This document shows, piece by piece, positions 9,461-19,763 of a stretch of 64,000 nt of DNA. How positions within the stretch are numbered: position 1 is the first letter of the stretch; every line of letters starts with the position of its first letter. The DNA is from Rikenellaceae bacterium. Lineage in GTDB: Bacteria; Bacteroidota; Bacteroidia; Bacteroidales; Rikenellaceae. The position numbers were made by a program, and so were the translations under genes. The notes beneath the pieces were generated by a model. It did not search any database and had not been told where the DNA came from. It saw nothing but the letters and a program-made list of their open reading frames with translations. Where the stretch lies: NCBI GenBank assembly GCA_015060105.1, contig SUZD01000006.1:41340-105339 (forward strand). Direction: 5' to 3'.

Positions 9461-9492
9461 TTTGGTTTTCTTGTATAAAATTTTTAGTTTTG
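9461..9492 (+). promoter_or_regulatory. Promoter of the SusCD-protease operon
   Basis: TTTG (9461-9464), exactly 20 nt, then TAGTTTTG (9485-9492): a full match to the Bacteroidota -33/-7 consensus, 28 nt before the susC start. The rest of 9257-9460 is very AT-rich and shows no gene. No anti-sigma or ECF sigma gene is adjacent. Confidence 0.75.
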
Positions 9493-9520
9493 CGGGCGAT
9501 ATATTAACCAGAATGCGCTT

Positions 9521-12463
9521 ATGCTCAAAAAAACTAAAAAAGCAATACTGTTGGCACTGATGTTCATCGTGCCCTGCGTTGCCTTCGCACAAGAGAGGGT
9601 AACTGTCAGTGGTATAGTGACTTCGGCCGAAGATAATCAACCGCTTATCGGTGTTACGGTGGTGACCGAAGCACTCAGCGGAATGAGTACGGGACTCGAT
9701 GGTTCATACTCAGTACAAGCTCCGGCCGGAACAAAACTGACGTTCCAATATATCGGTTTCAAAACCGTAGAATATCTGGTCCCCACAGGTCAGAGCAAGG
9801 TAACCTATAATTTGGCGATGCAGACGGAGGCCGAATTGGTTGATGATGTGGTCGTGATTGCCTATGGTGTCCGCAAGAAAGGCACCGTAGCGGGCTCGGT
9901 TGCAACCGTCAATACCGCCAAGATTGAGGATACTCCGACAGCCGCATTTGACCAAGCGTTGCAGGGTCAGGTTGCGGGTCTTTCGGTTATGTCGAACACA
10001 GGTGAGCCCAGTGCCTCGGCCGAGATGACCATTCGTGGTGTGAACTCGATTAACTCGGGCGTTGCACCGCTTTATATCTTGGACGGTGTGCCTATTTCGG
10101 CAAGCGATTTCAATACCATCAACCCTTCGGATATCGCAACTCTTAACGTGTTGAAGGACGCTGCATCGACTTCGATTTATGGTGCGCGTGCTGCGAACGG
10201 TGTGATTGTGATTACCACCAAGAAGGGTCGTATTGCGGACCGCCCCAAAATCCAATTCCAAACACAAGTCGGTTTTTCGCAGGCTAACCGCGAAAAGTGG
10301 GATTTGATGAATACCGCCGAGCGTATCCAATACGAGAAAGAGATTGGTATGACCGAGGGTCAAAACTACGACGTTCTGTCGCAGACCGATGTGAACTGGA
10401 TGGACGTAGTGTTCAATCCTCGCGCGTTGTTGCAAAGTTATGAGTTGGCGGTGTCGGGTGCCGACGAGAAGACCAACTACTATCTGTCGGGAGGCTACTA
10501 CAATCAGGACGGTACTGCCGAGGGCTCGATGTTCGAGCGTTACTCGTTGCGTGCCAACCTTGAACGCCAAGCTGCAAGCTGGCTCAAAATCGGTAGCAAC
10601 ACGATGTTGAACTTCCAAAATATCCAACAAGCCGATGAGGGCTCTTACAACCTCGTAACTCCCATTTCGGCTGCACGTTTTATGTTGCCTTATTGGAATC
10701 CCTATCGTGAGGACGGCTCGATGGCGTCAATCAACGACGGCTCGTGGAAGGGTAACGGACAAAACCCGTTGGAGTGGCTCAAAAACAACCCGTTGAGTTT
10801 CAAGAAGTATAAACTTATCGAGACTATCTTCGCCGAGGCGACACCTATCAAGGGCTTGACACTTCGCTCACAATTCGGTGCCGATTATTCGCACACGACA
10901 GGTTTTGCTCAATCGTTCCCCAGCTACTACCCCAATCAGGGACAAGGCTCGGCATCGCGTAGTTCGACTGATAACTACACGCTGACGATGACCAACACCA
11001 TCAACTATGCGTTTGACATCGAAAAAGACCACTCGTTCAACTTCCTTTTGGGTCACGAGGGCGTGAATTATCACTACGAGGCATTTGATGTTTCGACTGC
11101 GGGACAGAATAACGACGCGCTGACCAACATATCGACCGGTACTCGTGCTACAAGTTGGGGCGATACCGTTGATTCGGACTATGGCTTCTTGTCGTTCTTT
11201 GCTCGTGGTGAGTATAACTACAAAAACCGCTATTTCGCCGAGGCTGCTGTGCGTGCCGACGCTTCGTCGCGTTTCGGTAAATCGAATCGCTGGGGTTGCT
11301 TCTGGTCGCTCGGTTTTATGTGGAATATGCGTAACGAGGAGTTTATGTCGAACGCTTCGCGCTGGCTGACCAACGCTCAAATTCAACTTTCGACAGGTAC
11401 CTCGGGTAACTCGAGTATCCCCAACTACGAGCACCTTGCGCTTGTAGGTGGCGGTCTTGACTATGTGGGTGATGCAGGTATCGGCTTGCTCCAACCCGGT
11501 AACGAAAATCTCGGTTGGGAGAAGCCTTGGACAAGCAACCTCGGTTTGCACTTCGGTTTCTGGAATCGCCTGAATGTCGATTTGGAGATGTACTACAAAC
11601 GCACAAGCGATATGTTGATGGAGGTGCCTCAGCCTTACTCGACTTCGGGATTCGGATACTATTGGGATAACGTAGGTGTTATGACCAACAAAGGTATCGA
11701 GTTGAATGTGTCGGGTACTCTGCTGGCAGTCAAAGATTTCTCTTGGACCGTTAATGCCAACTTCTCGTATAACCACAACGAAATCGTTGAGTTGTACAAT
11801 GGCGTTCAGGAGTATGAGTCGTCGGGTGCCTATACCAAATATGTGGTGGGTCACTCGGTTGGCGAGTTCTATATCAACCGCTACGCAGGTGTAAACCCCG
11901 CAAATGGTGATGCACTGTGGTATGACAAGAATGGCAATATTACCACCGAATTGCGTGACGAGGACAAAGTTCTTATCGGTAAGAGTTGCATTGCTCCTTG
12001 GCAAGGTGGTTTCGGAACACAACTGTCGTGGAAGGGTCTTTCGTTGAGCGCACAATTTACTTGGGTTGCTGACCGTTGGATGTTGAACAACGACCGCTAC
12101 TTCGATGAGTCGAACGGCCGTTTTGCATCGTACAACCAAAGTCGTCGTATGCTTGACCGTTGGAAAGAGCCCGGAGATATTACCGATATCCCCCGTCACG
12201 GCGTCTATACCGAGTTTGACAGCCGCTTGTTGGAGGACGCTTCGTTCCTTCGCTTGAAGAACTTGATGCTTAGCTACTCGCTGCCCAGCAACCTGCTCAA
12301 AAAGAGCAAGGTGTTCAGCGGTATCCGCGTCTATGCACAAGGTCAAAACCTCTTTACGTTTACCAAATTCTCGGGTCTTGATCCGGAGGGAACGGCAAAC
12401 ATCTACGCAGCCCAATATCCTATGGCTCGTCAATTTACCTTTGGACTTGATTTAACCTTCTAA
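9521..12463 (+). CDS. SusC/RagA-family TonB-dependent outer-membrane transporter
   Basis: 980 residues. Signal peptide to about residue 24 (VAFAQ), a carboxypeptidase D regulatory-like beta-sandwich at about 27-105 (VTVSGIV...YIGFKTVEYLV), a plug from about 110 with GVNSINSGVAPLYILDGVP and IYGARAANGVI, then a large 22-strand barrel ending in FTFGLDLTF with a terminal Phe. There is no N-terminal STN domain, so no direct anti-sigma signalling is expected. With the SusD partner 15 nt downstream it forms the uptake pore for a large ligand. The absence of glycosidases and presence of a protease suggest a RagA-like peptide or protein substrate (inference). Confidence 0.96.
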   Translation: MLKKTKKAILLALMFIVPCVAFAQERVTVSGIVTSAEDNQPLIGVTVVTEALSGMSTGLDGSYSVQAPAGTKLTFQYIGFKTVEYLVPTGQSKVTYNLAMQTEAELVDDVVVIAYGVRKKGTVAGSVATVNTAKIEDTPTAAFDQALQGQVAGLSVMSNTGEPSASAEMTIRGVNSINSGVAPLYILDGVPISASDFNTINPSDIATLNVLKDAASTSIYGARAANGVIVITTKKGRIADRPKIQFQTQVGFSQANREKWDLMNTAERIQYEKEIGMTEGQNYDVLSQTDVNWMDVVFNPRALLQSYELAVSGADEKTNYYLSGGYYNQDGTAEGSMFERYSLRANLERQAASWLKIGSNTMLNFQNIQQADEGSYNLVTPISAARFMLPYWNPYREDGSMASINDGSWKGNGQNPLEWLKNNPLSFKKYKLIETIFAEATPIKGLTLRSQFGADYSHTTGFAQSFPSYYPNQGQGSASRSSTDNYTLTMTNTINYAFDIEKDHSFNFLLGHEGVNYHYEAFDVSTAGQNNDALTNISTGTRATSWGDTVDSDYGFLSFFARGEYNYKNRYFAEAAVRADASSRFGKSNRWGCFWSLGFMWNMRNEEFMSNASRWLTNAQIQLSTGTSGNSSIPNYEHLALVGGGLDYVGDAGIGLLQPGNENLGWEKPWTSNLGLHFGFWNRLNVDLEMYYKRTSDMLMEVPQPYSTSGFGYYWDNVGVMTNKGIELNVSGTLLAVKDFSWTVNANFSYNHNEIVELYNGVQEYESSGAYTKYVVGHSVGEFYINRYAGVNPANGDALWYDKNGNITTELRDEDKVLIGKSCIAPWQGGFGTQLSWKGLSLSAQFTWVADRWMLNNDRYFDESNGRFASYNQSRRMLDRWKEPGDITDIPRHGVYTEFDSRLLEDASFLRLKNLMLSYSLPSNLLKKSKVFSGIRVYAQGQNLFTFTKFSGLDPEGTANIYAAQYPMARQFTFGLDLTF

Positions 12464-12478
12464 CAGCGACCGAAAAGT

Positions 12479-14008
12479 ATGTTAAAGAATATCAAAATAT
12501 TTGCAGTCCTGCTGACTGCCTTTGTTGCGACATCGTGCTTGGATAAAGAGCCCGGTGCGGCAATCCGTACCGAGAAGGCTATCCAAACCTTCAACGATGC
12601 AGAGCAACATATTACAGGTATCTATGCACAACTCAAAAGCAGTGCGTTGTATAGCGGTTATCTGACCCTGTTGCCCGATATCCAATGTGACTTGGTGTAT
12701 GCGGTTGATGGCTACTCCAACAACATGGGCTCATTCTGGTTGTGGGATTTCCGTTCGACAACTTCGGAGATTGGCGCAGTGTATGGAACACTTTACAGCG
12801 TTATCAACGAGTGTAACTTCTTCCTCGAAAATATTGATGCCGTTATTGCAAAGGAGACTATTGACGACAATGTTGAGGCCCTTAATATATATAAAGGTGA
12901 GTGCTATATCATTCGTGCGTTGATGTACTCGGAGTTGATTAAGTGCTTCTGCGAGGCTTATGACCCTGCAACGGCACAAAACACACTCGGTGTGGTTATC
13001 AATAAGAGTTTCTCGAACCCCGGTATTGCCAAACGTGACAACCTCTATAACTCGTATCAAGCCGTTATCGAGGACTTGGATAAGGCTATCGAGTTGATGG
13101 ACGGCGAGTACGACAATTACAGCAGTTACTATATGACCGAGGCTGTTGCTCACGCATTGCGTGCCCGTGTTGCTCTCTATATGCAGGATTGGGACGCTGC
13201 CATTGAGTATTCGAGCAAGGTTATCGACCACCCCAACAAAGTTTTCTCGTTGTCGAGCGCAAGCACAATCTACACCAATGGCCAAAGTTTCTTCCAATAT
13301 ATGTGGTCGAATGACTTGGCTACCGAGATTATCTGGGAGATTGGCTTTACTCCGACCTCGATGGGTGGCGCTCTTGGTTCGAGCTTCTTGGGCTTCACAC
13401 AAGACTACTACTATTACTATCCCGACTATGTCCCTGCACAATGGGTATTGGACCTCTACCAATCGTCGGATTTGCGCTATGACGCATATTTCGCAACCCT
13501 CCAAACAGGACATACTCACCAACTCACTTGGCCGTTGCTTATCAAATACTACGGTAACGAGCAGTTTATGAATAGCTATAACATCTACCATGTTAATATG
13601 CCGAAACCCTTCCGTTTGGCAGAGCAATATTTGATTCGCGCCGAGGCTTATTGCCGTAAGGCTGTGCCCGACTTTGGTAGCGCATCGAAAGACTTGACTA
13701 AACTTCGTCAGGCTCGTTTCGCAAATGGCGGTGGTACAATCTCGGTTAGCAAAGCGAACTATCTGAAAACCATCTCCGAAGAGCGTGTTCGTGAGCTCTA
13801 TATGGAGGGTTTCCGTCTGCAAGACCTCAAACGTTGGGGTACAATGTTGGACGGTGGCGGCTTCGAGCGTAAACCACAAAGCAACACTCTGGCAGAGGGT
13901 AGCAAGATGAAGATTTCGGCAGACAATGTACGCTTCGTATGGCCTATCCCGAATCACGAGATTCAGGCTCCCGGCTCGCAAGTATTGCCCAATAAGAGTA
14001 ACAATTAG
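12479..14008 (+). CDS. SusD/RagB-family outer-membrane nutrient-binding lipoprotein
   Basis: 509 residues. Lipobox FVATSC gives Cys20, followed by LDKEP, whose acidic residues suit surface export in Bacteroidota. Helical TPR-like core and the family C-terminal motif EERVRELYMEGFRLQDLKRW (about 434-453). SusD proteins cap the SusC barrel and capture the ligand. Directly follows susC, 20 nt before the next lipoprotein gene. Confidence 0.95.
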   Translation: MLKNIKIFAVLLTAFVATSCLDKEPGAAIRTEKAIQTFNDAEQHITGIYAQLKSSALYSGYLTLLPDIQCDLVYAVDGYSNNMGSFWLWDFRSTTSEIGAVYGTLYSVINECNFFLENIDAVIAKETIDDNVEALNIYKGECYIIRALMYSELIKCFCEAYDPATAQNTLGVVINKSFSNPGIAKRDNLYNSYQAVIEDLDKAIELMDGEYDNYSSYYMTEAVAHALRARVALYMQDWDAAIEYSSKVIDHPNKVFSLSSASTIYTNGQSFFQYMWSNDLATEIIWEIGFTPTSMGGALGSSFLGFTQDYYYYYPDYVPAQWVLDLYQSSDLRYDAYFATLQTGHTHQLTWPLLIKYYGNEQFMNSYNIYHVNMPKPFRLAEQYLIRAEAYCRKAVPDFGSASKDLTKLRQARFANGGGTISVSKANYLKTISEERVRELYMEGFRLQDLKRWGTMLDGGGFERKPQSNTLAEGSKMKISADNVRFVWPIPNHEIQAPGSQVLPNKSNN

Positions 14009-14028
14009 TAAACCTTTCGGATAAGATA

Positions 14029-14937
14029 ATGAAACGTATTTATATCATATTGTCGGCCGCGTTGGTGGCTCTGACATTGAGCTCGTGCCACGAGGAGTAC
14101 ACCACATACGAAGGCCCCGAGTATGTGATGTTTGCCGATACGCTATCGATCAGCGTTATTGAGCAACAAAACGAGGAGTTTGCAGTTAAGGTGGCAACAA
14201 CCGTTACTTGTGACTATGACCGTGTTTTCGGTGTCGAGATTGTAGATGCCGGTAGCAACGCAGTTGAAGGTAAACACTTCTCGCTCGTGTCGAATGTTGT
14301 TACAATCCCTGCGGGTAAGAGTGTCGCAGATGTGAAGTTGCGTGGTTACTACGATAATATTCTGGATACCGACTCGCTTGGCGTTGTGTTGCGCCTGATT
14401 GCCCCCGAGGGTGTGAAATGGGACCTCTATCCCGAGTACACCGAGCATAAAGCAACCTTCTATAAGGTTTGCCCGTGGGATATCAATAACTTCTCGGGCT
14501 GGGCTGTGCTCTCGTCGATGTTGATTTATAACTTCCCGGGCGAGAATACCGCATTCCAAAAACTTGTGAAGGTGGACAAACACCCCACACTTCTTAACCA
14601 TGTTATTATCCGTAACGCATTCTACGATGGCTACGATATTACTATCGGTTACGACCCGTCGGACCCCAAAGAGTTGAAAGTAACTATGGACGAGGGTCAA
14701 ATCGTAAGTGACGAGGGCTCGGTGTTCGGACAATTCCACGGTGACGACAAAATTTTGGTACGCGAGAGTCCCTATAACGACTCGTATTTCAACACTTGCC
14801 AAAAGTTCGCAGTGCTGTGGACCTACATCTATGTCGAGGATATCGGCCAAGCAGTAGGCGCAGTGGGCGATTTCTATAATGTCCTCGAATTTGTGAGCGA
14901 GGCTGAGGCCGAGCGTATTCAACGCGAGGGCTTGTAG
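14029..14937 (+). CDS. Surface lipoprotein with Calx-beta-like domain
   Basis: 302 residues. Lipobox TLSSC gives Cys20, followed by HEE. Residues about 45-125 look like a Calx-beta-type beta-sandwich (GKHFSLVSNVVTIPAGKSVADV). The C-terminal half, from KVCPWDINNFSGWAVL, is of unknown type. Proteins in this position of SusCD operons are often surface ligand-binding lipoproteins (SusE/F-like role); that role is inferred from position. Named family uncertain. Confidence 0.75.
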   Translation: MKRIYIILSAALVALTLSSCHEEYTTYEGPEYVMFADTLSISVIEQQNEEFAVKVATTVTCDYDRVFGVEIVDAGSNAVEGKHFSLVSNVVTIPAGKSVADVKLRGYYDNILDTDSLGVVLRLIAPEGVKWDLYPEYTEHKATFYKVCPWDINNFSGWAVLSSMLIYNFPGENTAFQKLVKVDKHPTLLNHVIIRNAFYDGYDITIGYDPSDPKELKVTMDEGQIVSDEGSVFGQFHGDDKILVRESPYNDSYFNTCQKFAVLWTYIYVEDIGQAVGAVGDFYNVLEFVSEAEAERIQREGL

Positions 14938-14992
14938 GCTGATGATAGAAACCGAAACTGGGGAGAGTTTTGATTTTTAGAATAGAATGACG

Positions 14993-17023
14993 ATGAAAAA
15001 GAGTATTAAATATATGTTGAGCCTGTTGGCTCTTGCGCTTGTCGGTGTGTTTGCAGTGTCGTGTGACGATGCTCCTGAGGGTACAGGCGACGGTGGCCCC
15101 GTGACCTTCCCCGAGAAAGTCACAGCCGAGGTTGTGCCCGGAGATGATTTCACACTGACCTTTAATGCCCCTGTGCGTTGGGAGGTGTCGGTACCTGCCG
15201 AGAGCGCAGCCGTTTTCCGTATCGTTGATGGCGCCAATACCGCTCTTTCACTCCGCGGCTCTGCTGGCGAGCAAACGGTGACTATTCGTGTGTCGAACCT
15301 TGTGGATTTTGCACAAAGTTATTCGTGCAATGTGTCGCTCACTATGAATGGCAAAACCGAGGTTATTGCCGAATTGACTCTTGGCTCTGCCGAGCGTAAA
15401 GCCGCTGTCTATGTTGCCAAGTACAACGAAACAGACAACTACTTTGCAATGGACTCTACCGCTTTTGCATACGAGGAGGAGCCTGCAACATCTGCCCAAA
15501 TGCGCTGGACAAGCAGCAACCAATATATGCAACGCGTGTTGGTTAAGACCAATTTCAGTTGGTCGTTTGTGGGTGAGATTCCCGCTTGGTTGGAGCTTTC
15601 GACCACTTCGGGCGAGAAGGGTTCGACCGAGGTTGTTGTTCGTACCGTTGCCGAGGAGTTGCCTTTGGAGCCCACGACCGTTGAGTTCTCGTTGTGCGAC
15701 TATCGTGATACCGAGAACCCTGCCGAAGTGGAGAAATTCGCTATCAACTTCGAGGGTTGCAAAAATATGCAGAAGGTGGAGTTGAACTACCTGCTCCGCT
15801 ACAACACCATTGGCGACTACTACGATCCGTTGCACGCAATGGACTTCGTTGCAGCACCCGCCACAGGTACAATCATCGCACCTCGTGGTGTTCAGTTCTA
15901 TACCTTTGTGCGTCGTGACGGCAAACTCTATCACGACCGTTATAAAGCGTGGATTACCTTTACAGTAGGTGACTATCCCGCCGAGGCCGAGAGCAAAGGT
16001 TTGCACTATCGCCCCATCTCGATTACGGTTAATGCCAACCCGGAGTTGGTGGCTCGTGAGGCTATTTTTATGGCTCTTCCTGCGGAGGTCGCAGCAACTA
16101 TTATCGACCCTGCAAACCAACTCTATACCGATGAGAATCGTACCGAAATCGCTTATGACCTTCGTCAATATATCTTTGCCGAACTTGAACAGGAACCCTA
16201 TGTTCCGCCCGGAGTGATTGATGCAACAGATATTTCAACCATGCGTGGCTATGAAGCTGATTTTGAGGAGGTTGAGAATGCTGATTTCCTTACGGGCGAT
16301 TGGGCTGCGGTTGAGCACGCTTATCGTTTGACATATAAGCAGAGTACCTCGGGCGACTACTTAACCGTCAATGTTCCCTTTGCAAGTTATGCCTTCTTTG
16401 GCTACGATGGCGCATCGGCCAAATTCGAGGAAGGCGAGGAGTGCTGGTTGGAATTCACGCCCAAAGCCGACACCGTTAATATCTATCGCGTTGAGATGCG
16501 TGCCGGTAAACTTGTCGAAGACGAGGTTGTTGGTGGCGTACTCAATACGAAACCCGGCCCTAATGGCGAGAATGTAGGTTACCTCGCATTGTATGATGCC
16601 GAGGGCGCAGTTTATGCGGTTGTTCAATGTATCCTTGACCCCAGTTTTGTGGCACCTCCCGTGTTCGAGGTTGATCAATCTGCAGTTGCATTTATGGGCG
16701 AGGAGACTTTCGATGCAACCATCGATTTCCTCAAACCCACCGACCCCGATTATGATGCACAAGTTGCTGCATCGTATCCGGGTATTATTCAGGTTAAAGT
16801 CACTCACCGTAACGCTATGGCATCGTATGTCGGAATGAAACTACCCGCATACTCGACTTGGCGTTCGACAGAGCCGTGGCTTAAAATTATTCAAAATGCC
16901 GGTATGCCCTGCGTAAGTATGATGGACTTGGTGGGCAACAGCGGACGAGGAGTAATCACCTTCTACGACGAGAATAGTCGTGCCGTATTGCGTATGGTTT
17001 GCGTATTCGGCTACAATGGATAA
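14993..17023 (+). CDS. Large beta-rich surface lipoprotein of unknown function
   Basis: 676 residues from the ATG giving MKKSIKYML; an ATG two codons earlier is possible. Lipobox VFAVSC gives Cys24, followed by DDAPEGTGDGG, an acidic/glycine linker typical of surface lipoproteins. The first 110 residues resemble a BACON-like sandwich (RWEVSVP..., GEQTVTIRVSNL); several more beta domains follow. No catalytic motif recognised. Longest leader gap in the operon (55 nt). Confidence 0.7.
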   Translation: MKKSIKYMLSLLALALVGVFAVSCDDAPEGTGDGGPVTFPEKVTAEVVPGDDFTLTFNAPVRWEVSVPAESAAVFRIVDGANTALSLRGSAGEQTVTIRVSNLVDFAQSYSCNVSLTMNGKTEVIAELTLGSAERKAAVYVAKYNETDNYFAMDSTAFAYEEEPATSAQMRWTSSNQYMQRVLVKTNFSWSFVGEIPAWLELSTTSGEKGSTEVVVRTVAEELPLEPTTVEFSLCDYRDTENPAEVEKFAINFEGCKNMQKVELNYLLRYNTIGDYYDPLHAMDFVAAPATGTIIAPRGVQFYTFVRRDGKLYHDRYKAWITFTVGDYPAEAESKGLHYRPISITVNANPELVAREAIFMALPAEVAATIIDPANQLYTDENRTEIAYDLRQYIFAELEQEPYVPPGVIDATDISTMRGYEADFEEVENADFLTGDWAAVEHAYRLTYKQSTSGDYLTVNVPFASYAFFGYDGASAKFEEGEECWLEFTPKADTVNIYRVEMRAGKLVEDEVVGGVLNTKPGPNGENVGYLALYDAEGAVYAVVQCILDPSFVAPPVFEVDQSAVAFMGEETFDATIDFLKPTDPDYDAQVAASYPGIIQVKVTHRNAMASYVGMKLPAYSTWRSTEPWLKIIQNAGMPCVSMMDLVGNSGRGVITFYDENSRAVLRMVCVFGYNG

Positions 17024-17054
17024 TTAGTTGAAGATAAATAGAATACAATACACA

Positions 17055-19745
17055 ATGAAACTTTACAGATTCTTCGTATGCGTAGTGCTGACAACCTTGT
17101 CGGTAGTGATGAGTGGCTGTACCAACGATAATGGTGTGGACAACCGCGAAACAGACTACGGATATGTTCAGTTCAAACTCTACAAAGAGGCCTCTTACAC
17201 CCCGCAGGCTCGCTCGATAACCACTCAACTCGATTGGTTGTCGCAAGCCTATAAGGTGCGTGTGATGTTGAGCTATAATGTCGATGCTGAAACACAGCAG
17301 ACCATCACCGTAACCCTCCCGTTAAACTCCGCGAACTCGGAGGCGGCAGAGTGGGGATTGCGTAGCGATAAGGTCAAACTGCTGGCAGGAGAGTATAAGG
17401 TTATTACCTATACGCTCTATGATGCGTATGACGGTGAGTTGTATCTCGGAACACCTGCCGCTACCGACAACTCGTTTGTTGTCGAGGTTGGTGGTTTGAC
17501 TACTCGTGACTTGACCGTTAATGTTGTTGCTCGTGGTCAGGTGCGTTTCTCGTTTGTGAAGGATATGAGCGAGATTCCCGATAGCTCACAAACGGTTGCA
17601 ACTCGTGCTGCCGAGCGTGAATATACTTTCGACGAGATTGACTATGCCAATATCACTGTGCGTAATTTGGCAACCAACCGCGAGACCACTTTCGAGGAGT
17701 TGGAGATGAAGTTCTATCTCGACTTTGTCGAGGAGAACGGCGCCACTATCAGCCACCGCACATCGTACTTGGAGTGTGACTCGGTGATGTGGCTCGAAGC
17801 AGGTGAGTATCGTATTGTACGCTATGAGTGCTTTGACGATAATGACTTTGTGATTGACCGCAACTCGCCCGAAGCATCGAATGCGACTTTCTCGGTTTCC
17901 GATAATAAATTGACCGATGTCGAAGTGCCTGTCCTTATCTATGGCGAATATGAGTATATCAAAGATTATCGCGCATTGTATGAGATTTGGAAGAGCCTCG
18001 ATGGCCCGAATTGGTACTATGTCGGCGAGGATTATAACCGAGGTGCAAACTGGAACTTCGATAAGGATGTCGATTTGTGGGGTGACCAACCCGGAGTACA
18101 ACTGCATGCCAACGGTCGTGTAGCCCGTATCGATATAAGCGACTTTGCATTCAAAGGCGATTTGTCGCCCGCAATTGGTCAATTGTCGGAGTTGATAGAG
18201 CTCTACTTGGGTACTCACAACGACCGCAACCTTATCACTTACGATCCTTCGTTGTCGATGGATTTGGATTTGACCGAGCGTGGTCGTCGCCGTATCGAAA
18301 ATCACAAGAAATATTTGAGCATTATCCACCCTGCAACACAGATGTCGGAGCCTTGTGCTCGTGCACTTATGGAGCACAATATCGAGGCCCCCTCGATGAT
18401 GCTTTACAAAACGATGAGCGAGAGTGAAATTATCGACACCAAGAGTGGCGTACAACGCACTATTCGCCCGATGGATACCAACTATGGTACTCTGTGTAAT
18501 GGACTTACTTCGTTGCCCAAAGAGATTGGTAAGTTGAAAAATATGCAATATCTGATGATTGCCAACAGCACCATCGCCGAGCTTCCCGAAGAACTTGGAG
18601 ATTGCCACGCTTTGACCGATATTGAGATTTACAACTGCCCCAATATGACCAAGTTCCCGATGGCTATGGCCAAGTTGCCCGCGTTGATTTCTATTAACAT
18701 CTCGAACAACAAGCAATGGAGCGCCGAGGAACTTTATAAAGGTTTGGACGCTATTGCACAAGGCCCAGCCAAGAAACAAATCCAACTGTTGTACTCGCGC
18801 GAGAACTCGTTGGAGGAGGTGCCTGCATCGTTCAGCAATATGCATAGTTTGAGTCTGTTGGATATGTCGTACAACAAGATTCGTACTATTCATCCGCTGG
18901 GCAAAAATGTAGGCTTGGTACAACTTTACCTCGACCACAACGAGTTGGAGGAGTTGCCTCGTGATGCCGAGGGATATTTCTGTGCGTACGATGATGTCGA
19001 GACCTTCTCGGTAACCTACAACAAACTCAAAAAAGTCCCCAATATCTTCTCGGCAAAGAGTAAGTTTACTATGACAACCGTCGATTTCTCGGCGAACGAG
19101 ATTGATGGATTCGAGGACGAGGAGAAGACAGGCGATGAAGGCTACAACGGTTTGAAGGTTGAGACACTTACCTTGACTCAAAACAAGTTCTCGTCCTATC
19201 CGACTGCTATTGCCAAGTCAAACTCGTATGTTGCATATATCATTTTGCGTGCGAACAATATGACAGAGCTACCTGACGAGGCGTTCGAATATAAGAACTC
19301 TGCTAATTTGGTATCGTTCGATTTGTCATACAACAAACTGACTTCGTTGCCGGACAAGTTCCACGCAGGTAATATGCCTTACCTCTATGGTGTCGATTTG
19401 TCGTTCAACTCGTTCAGCAAATTCCCCTTTGAGCCGTTGGATGCGCGCTCTTTGACAGTGTTTGCAGTTCGCAGCCAACGTAATGACAAAGGCGAGCGTT
19501 GTTTGAAGGAGTGGCCTACGGGCTTGTATAACCACACAGGACTTCGTGGTTTCTACATCGGCTCGAATGATCTTCGTAAGATTGACGATACCATTTCGAC
19601 TTTGATTTACTACCTTGACATCAGCGACAACCCCCGTATCATCTTTGACGCATCGGACATCTGTTCGGCGTGGATGGTGGGAGCATACTATCTGCTGTAT
19701 GACAAAACACAAGATATCCGAAATTGCGACTATATGTTGGAGTAA
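17055..19745 (+). CDS. Leucine-rich-repeat surface lipoprotein (DUF4458-like N-terminus)
   Basis: 896 residues from the ATG that places a signal peptide first; lipobox SVVMSGC gives Cys22. Two beta-sandwich domains (about 30-300) resemble DUF4458 proteins. A linker domain with YRALYEIWKSLDGPNWYY and tryptophan-rich loops follows. From about 370 onward come irregular leucine-rich repeats such as LKNMQYLMIANSTIAELPEE, LDMSYNKIRTI, VQLYLDHNELEELP and FDLSYNKLTSLPDKF. LRRs bind proteins, which supports a protein target for the operon. The C-terminus lacks a sorting domain, as expected for a lipid-anchored protein. Confidence 0.85.
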   Translation: MKLYRFFVCVVLTTLSVVMSGCTNDNGVDNRETDYGYVQFKLYKEASYTPQARSITTQLDWLSQAYKVRVMLSYNVDAETQQTITVTLPLNSANSEAAEWGLRSDKVKLLAGEYKVITYTLYDAYDGELYLGTPAATDNSFVVEVGGLTTRDLTVNVVARGQVRFSFVKDMSEIPDSSQTVATRAAEREYTFDEIDYANITVRNLATNRETTFEELEMKFYLDFVEENGATISHRTSYLECDSVMWLEAGEYRIVRYECFDDNDFVIDRNSPEASNATFSVSDNKLTDVEVPVLIYGEYEYIKDYRALYEIWKSLDGPNWYYVGEDYNRGANWNFDKDVDLWGDQPGVQLHANGRVARIDISDFAFKGDLSPAIGQLSELIELYLGTHNDRNLITYDPSLSMDLDLTERGRRRIENHKKYLSIIHPATQMSEPCARALMEHNIEAPSMMLYKTMSESEIIDTKSGVQRTIRPMDTNYGTLCNGLTSLPKEIGKLKNMQYLMIANSTIAELPEELGDCHALTDIEIYNCPNMTKFPMAMAKLPALISINISNNKQWSAEELYKGLDAIAQGPAKKQIQLLYSRENSLEEVPASFSNMHSLSLLDMSYNKIRTIHPLGKNVGLVQLYLDHNELEELPRDAEGYFCAYDDVETFSVTYNKLKKVPNIFSAKSKFTMTTVDFSANEIDGFEDEEKTGDEGYNGLKVETLTLTQNKFSSYPTAIAKSNSYVAYIILRANNMTELPDEAFEYKNSANLVSFDLSYNKLTSLPDKFHAGNMPYLYGVDLSFNSFSKFPFEPLDARSLTVFAVRSQRNDKGERCLKEWPTGLYNHTGLRGFYIGSNDLRKIDDTISTLIYYLDISDNPRIIFDASDICSAWMVGAYYLLYDKTQDIRNCDYMLE

Positions 19746-19763
19746 TAAAGGTTACGGACGAAT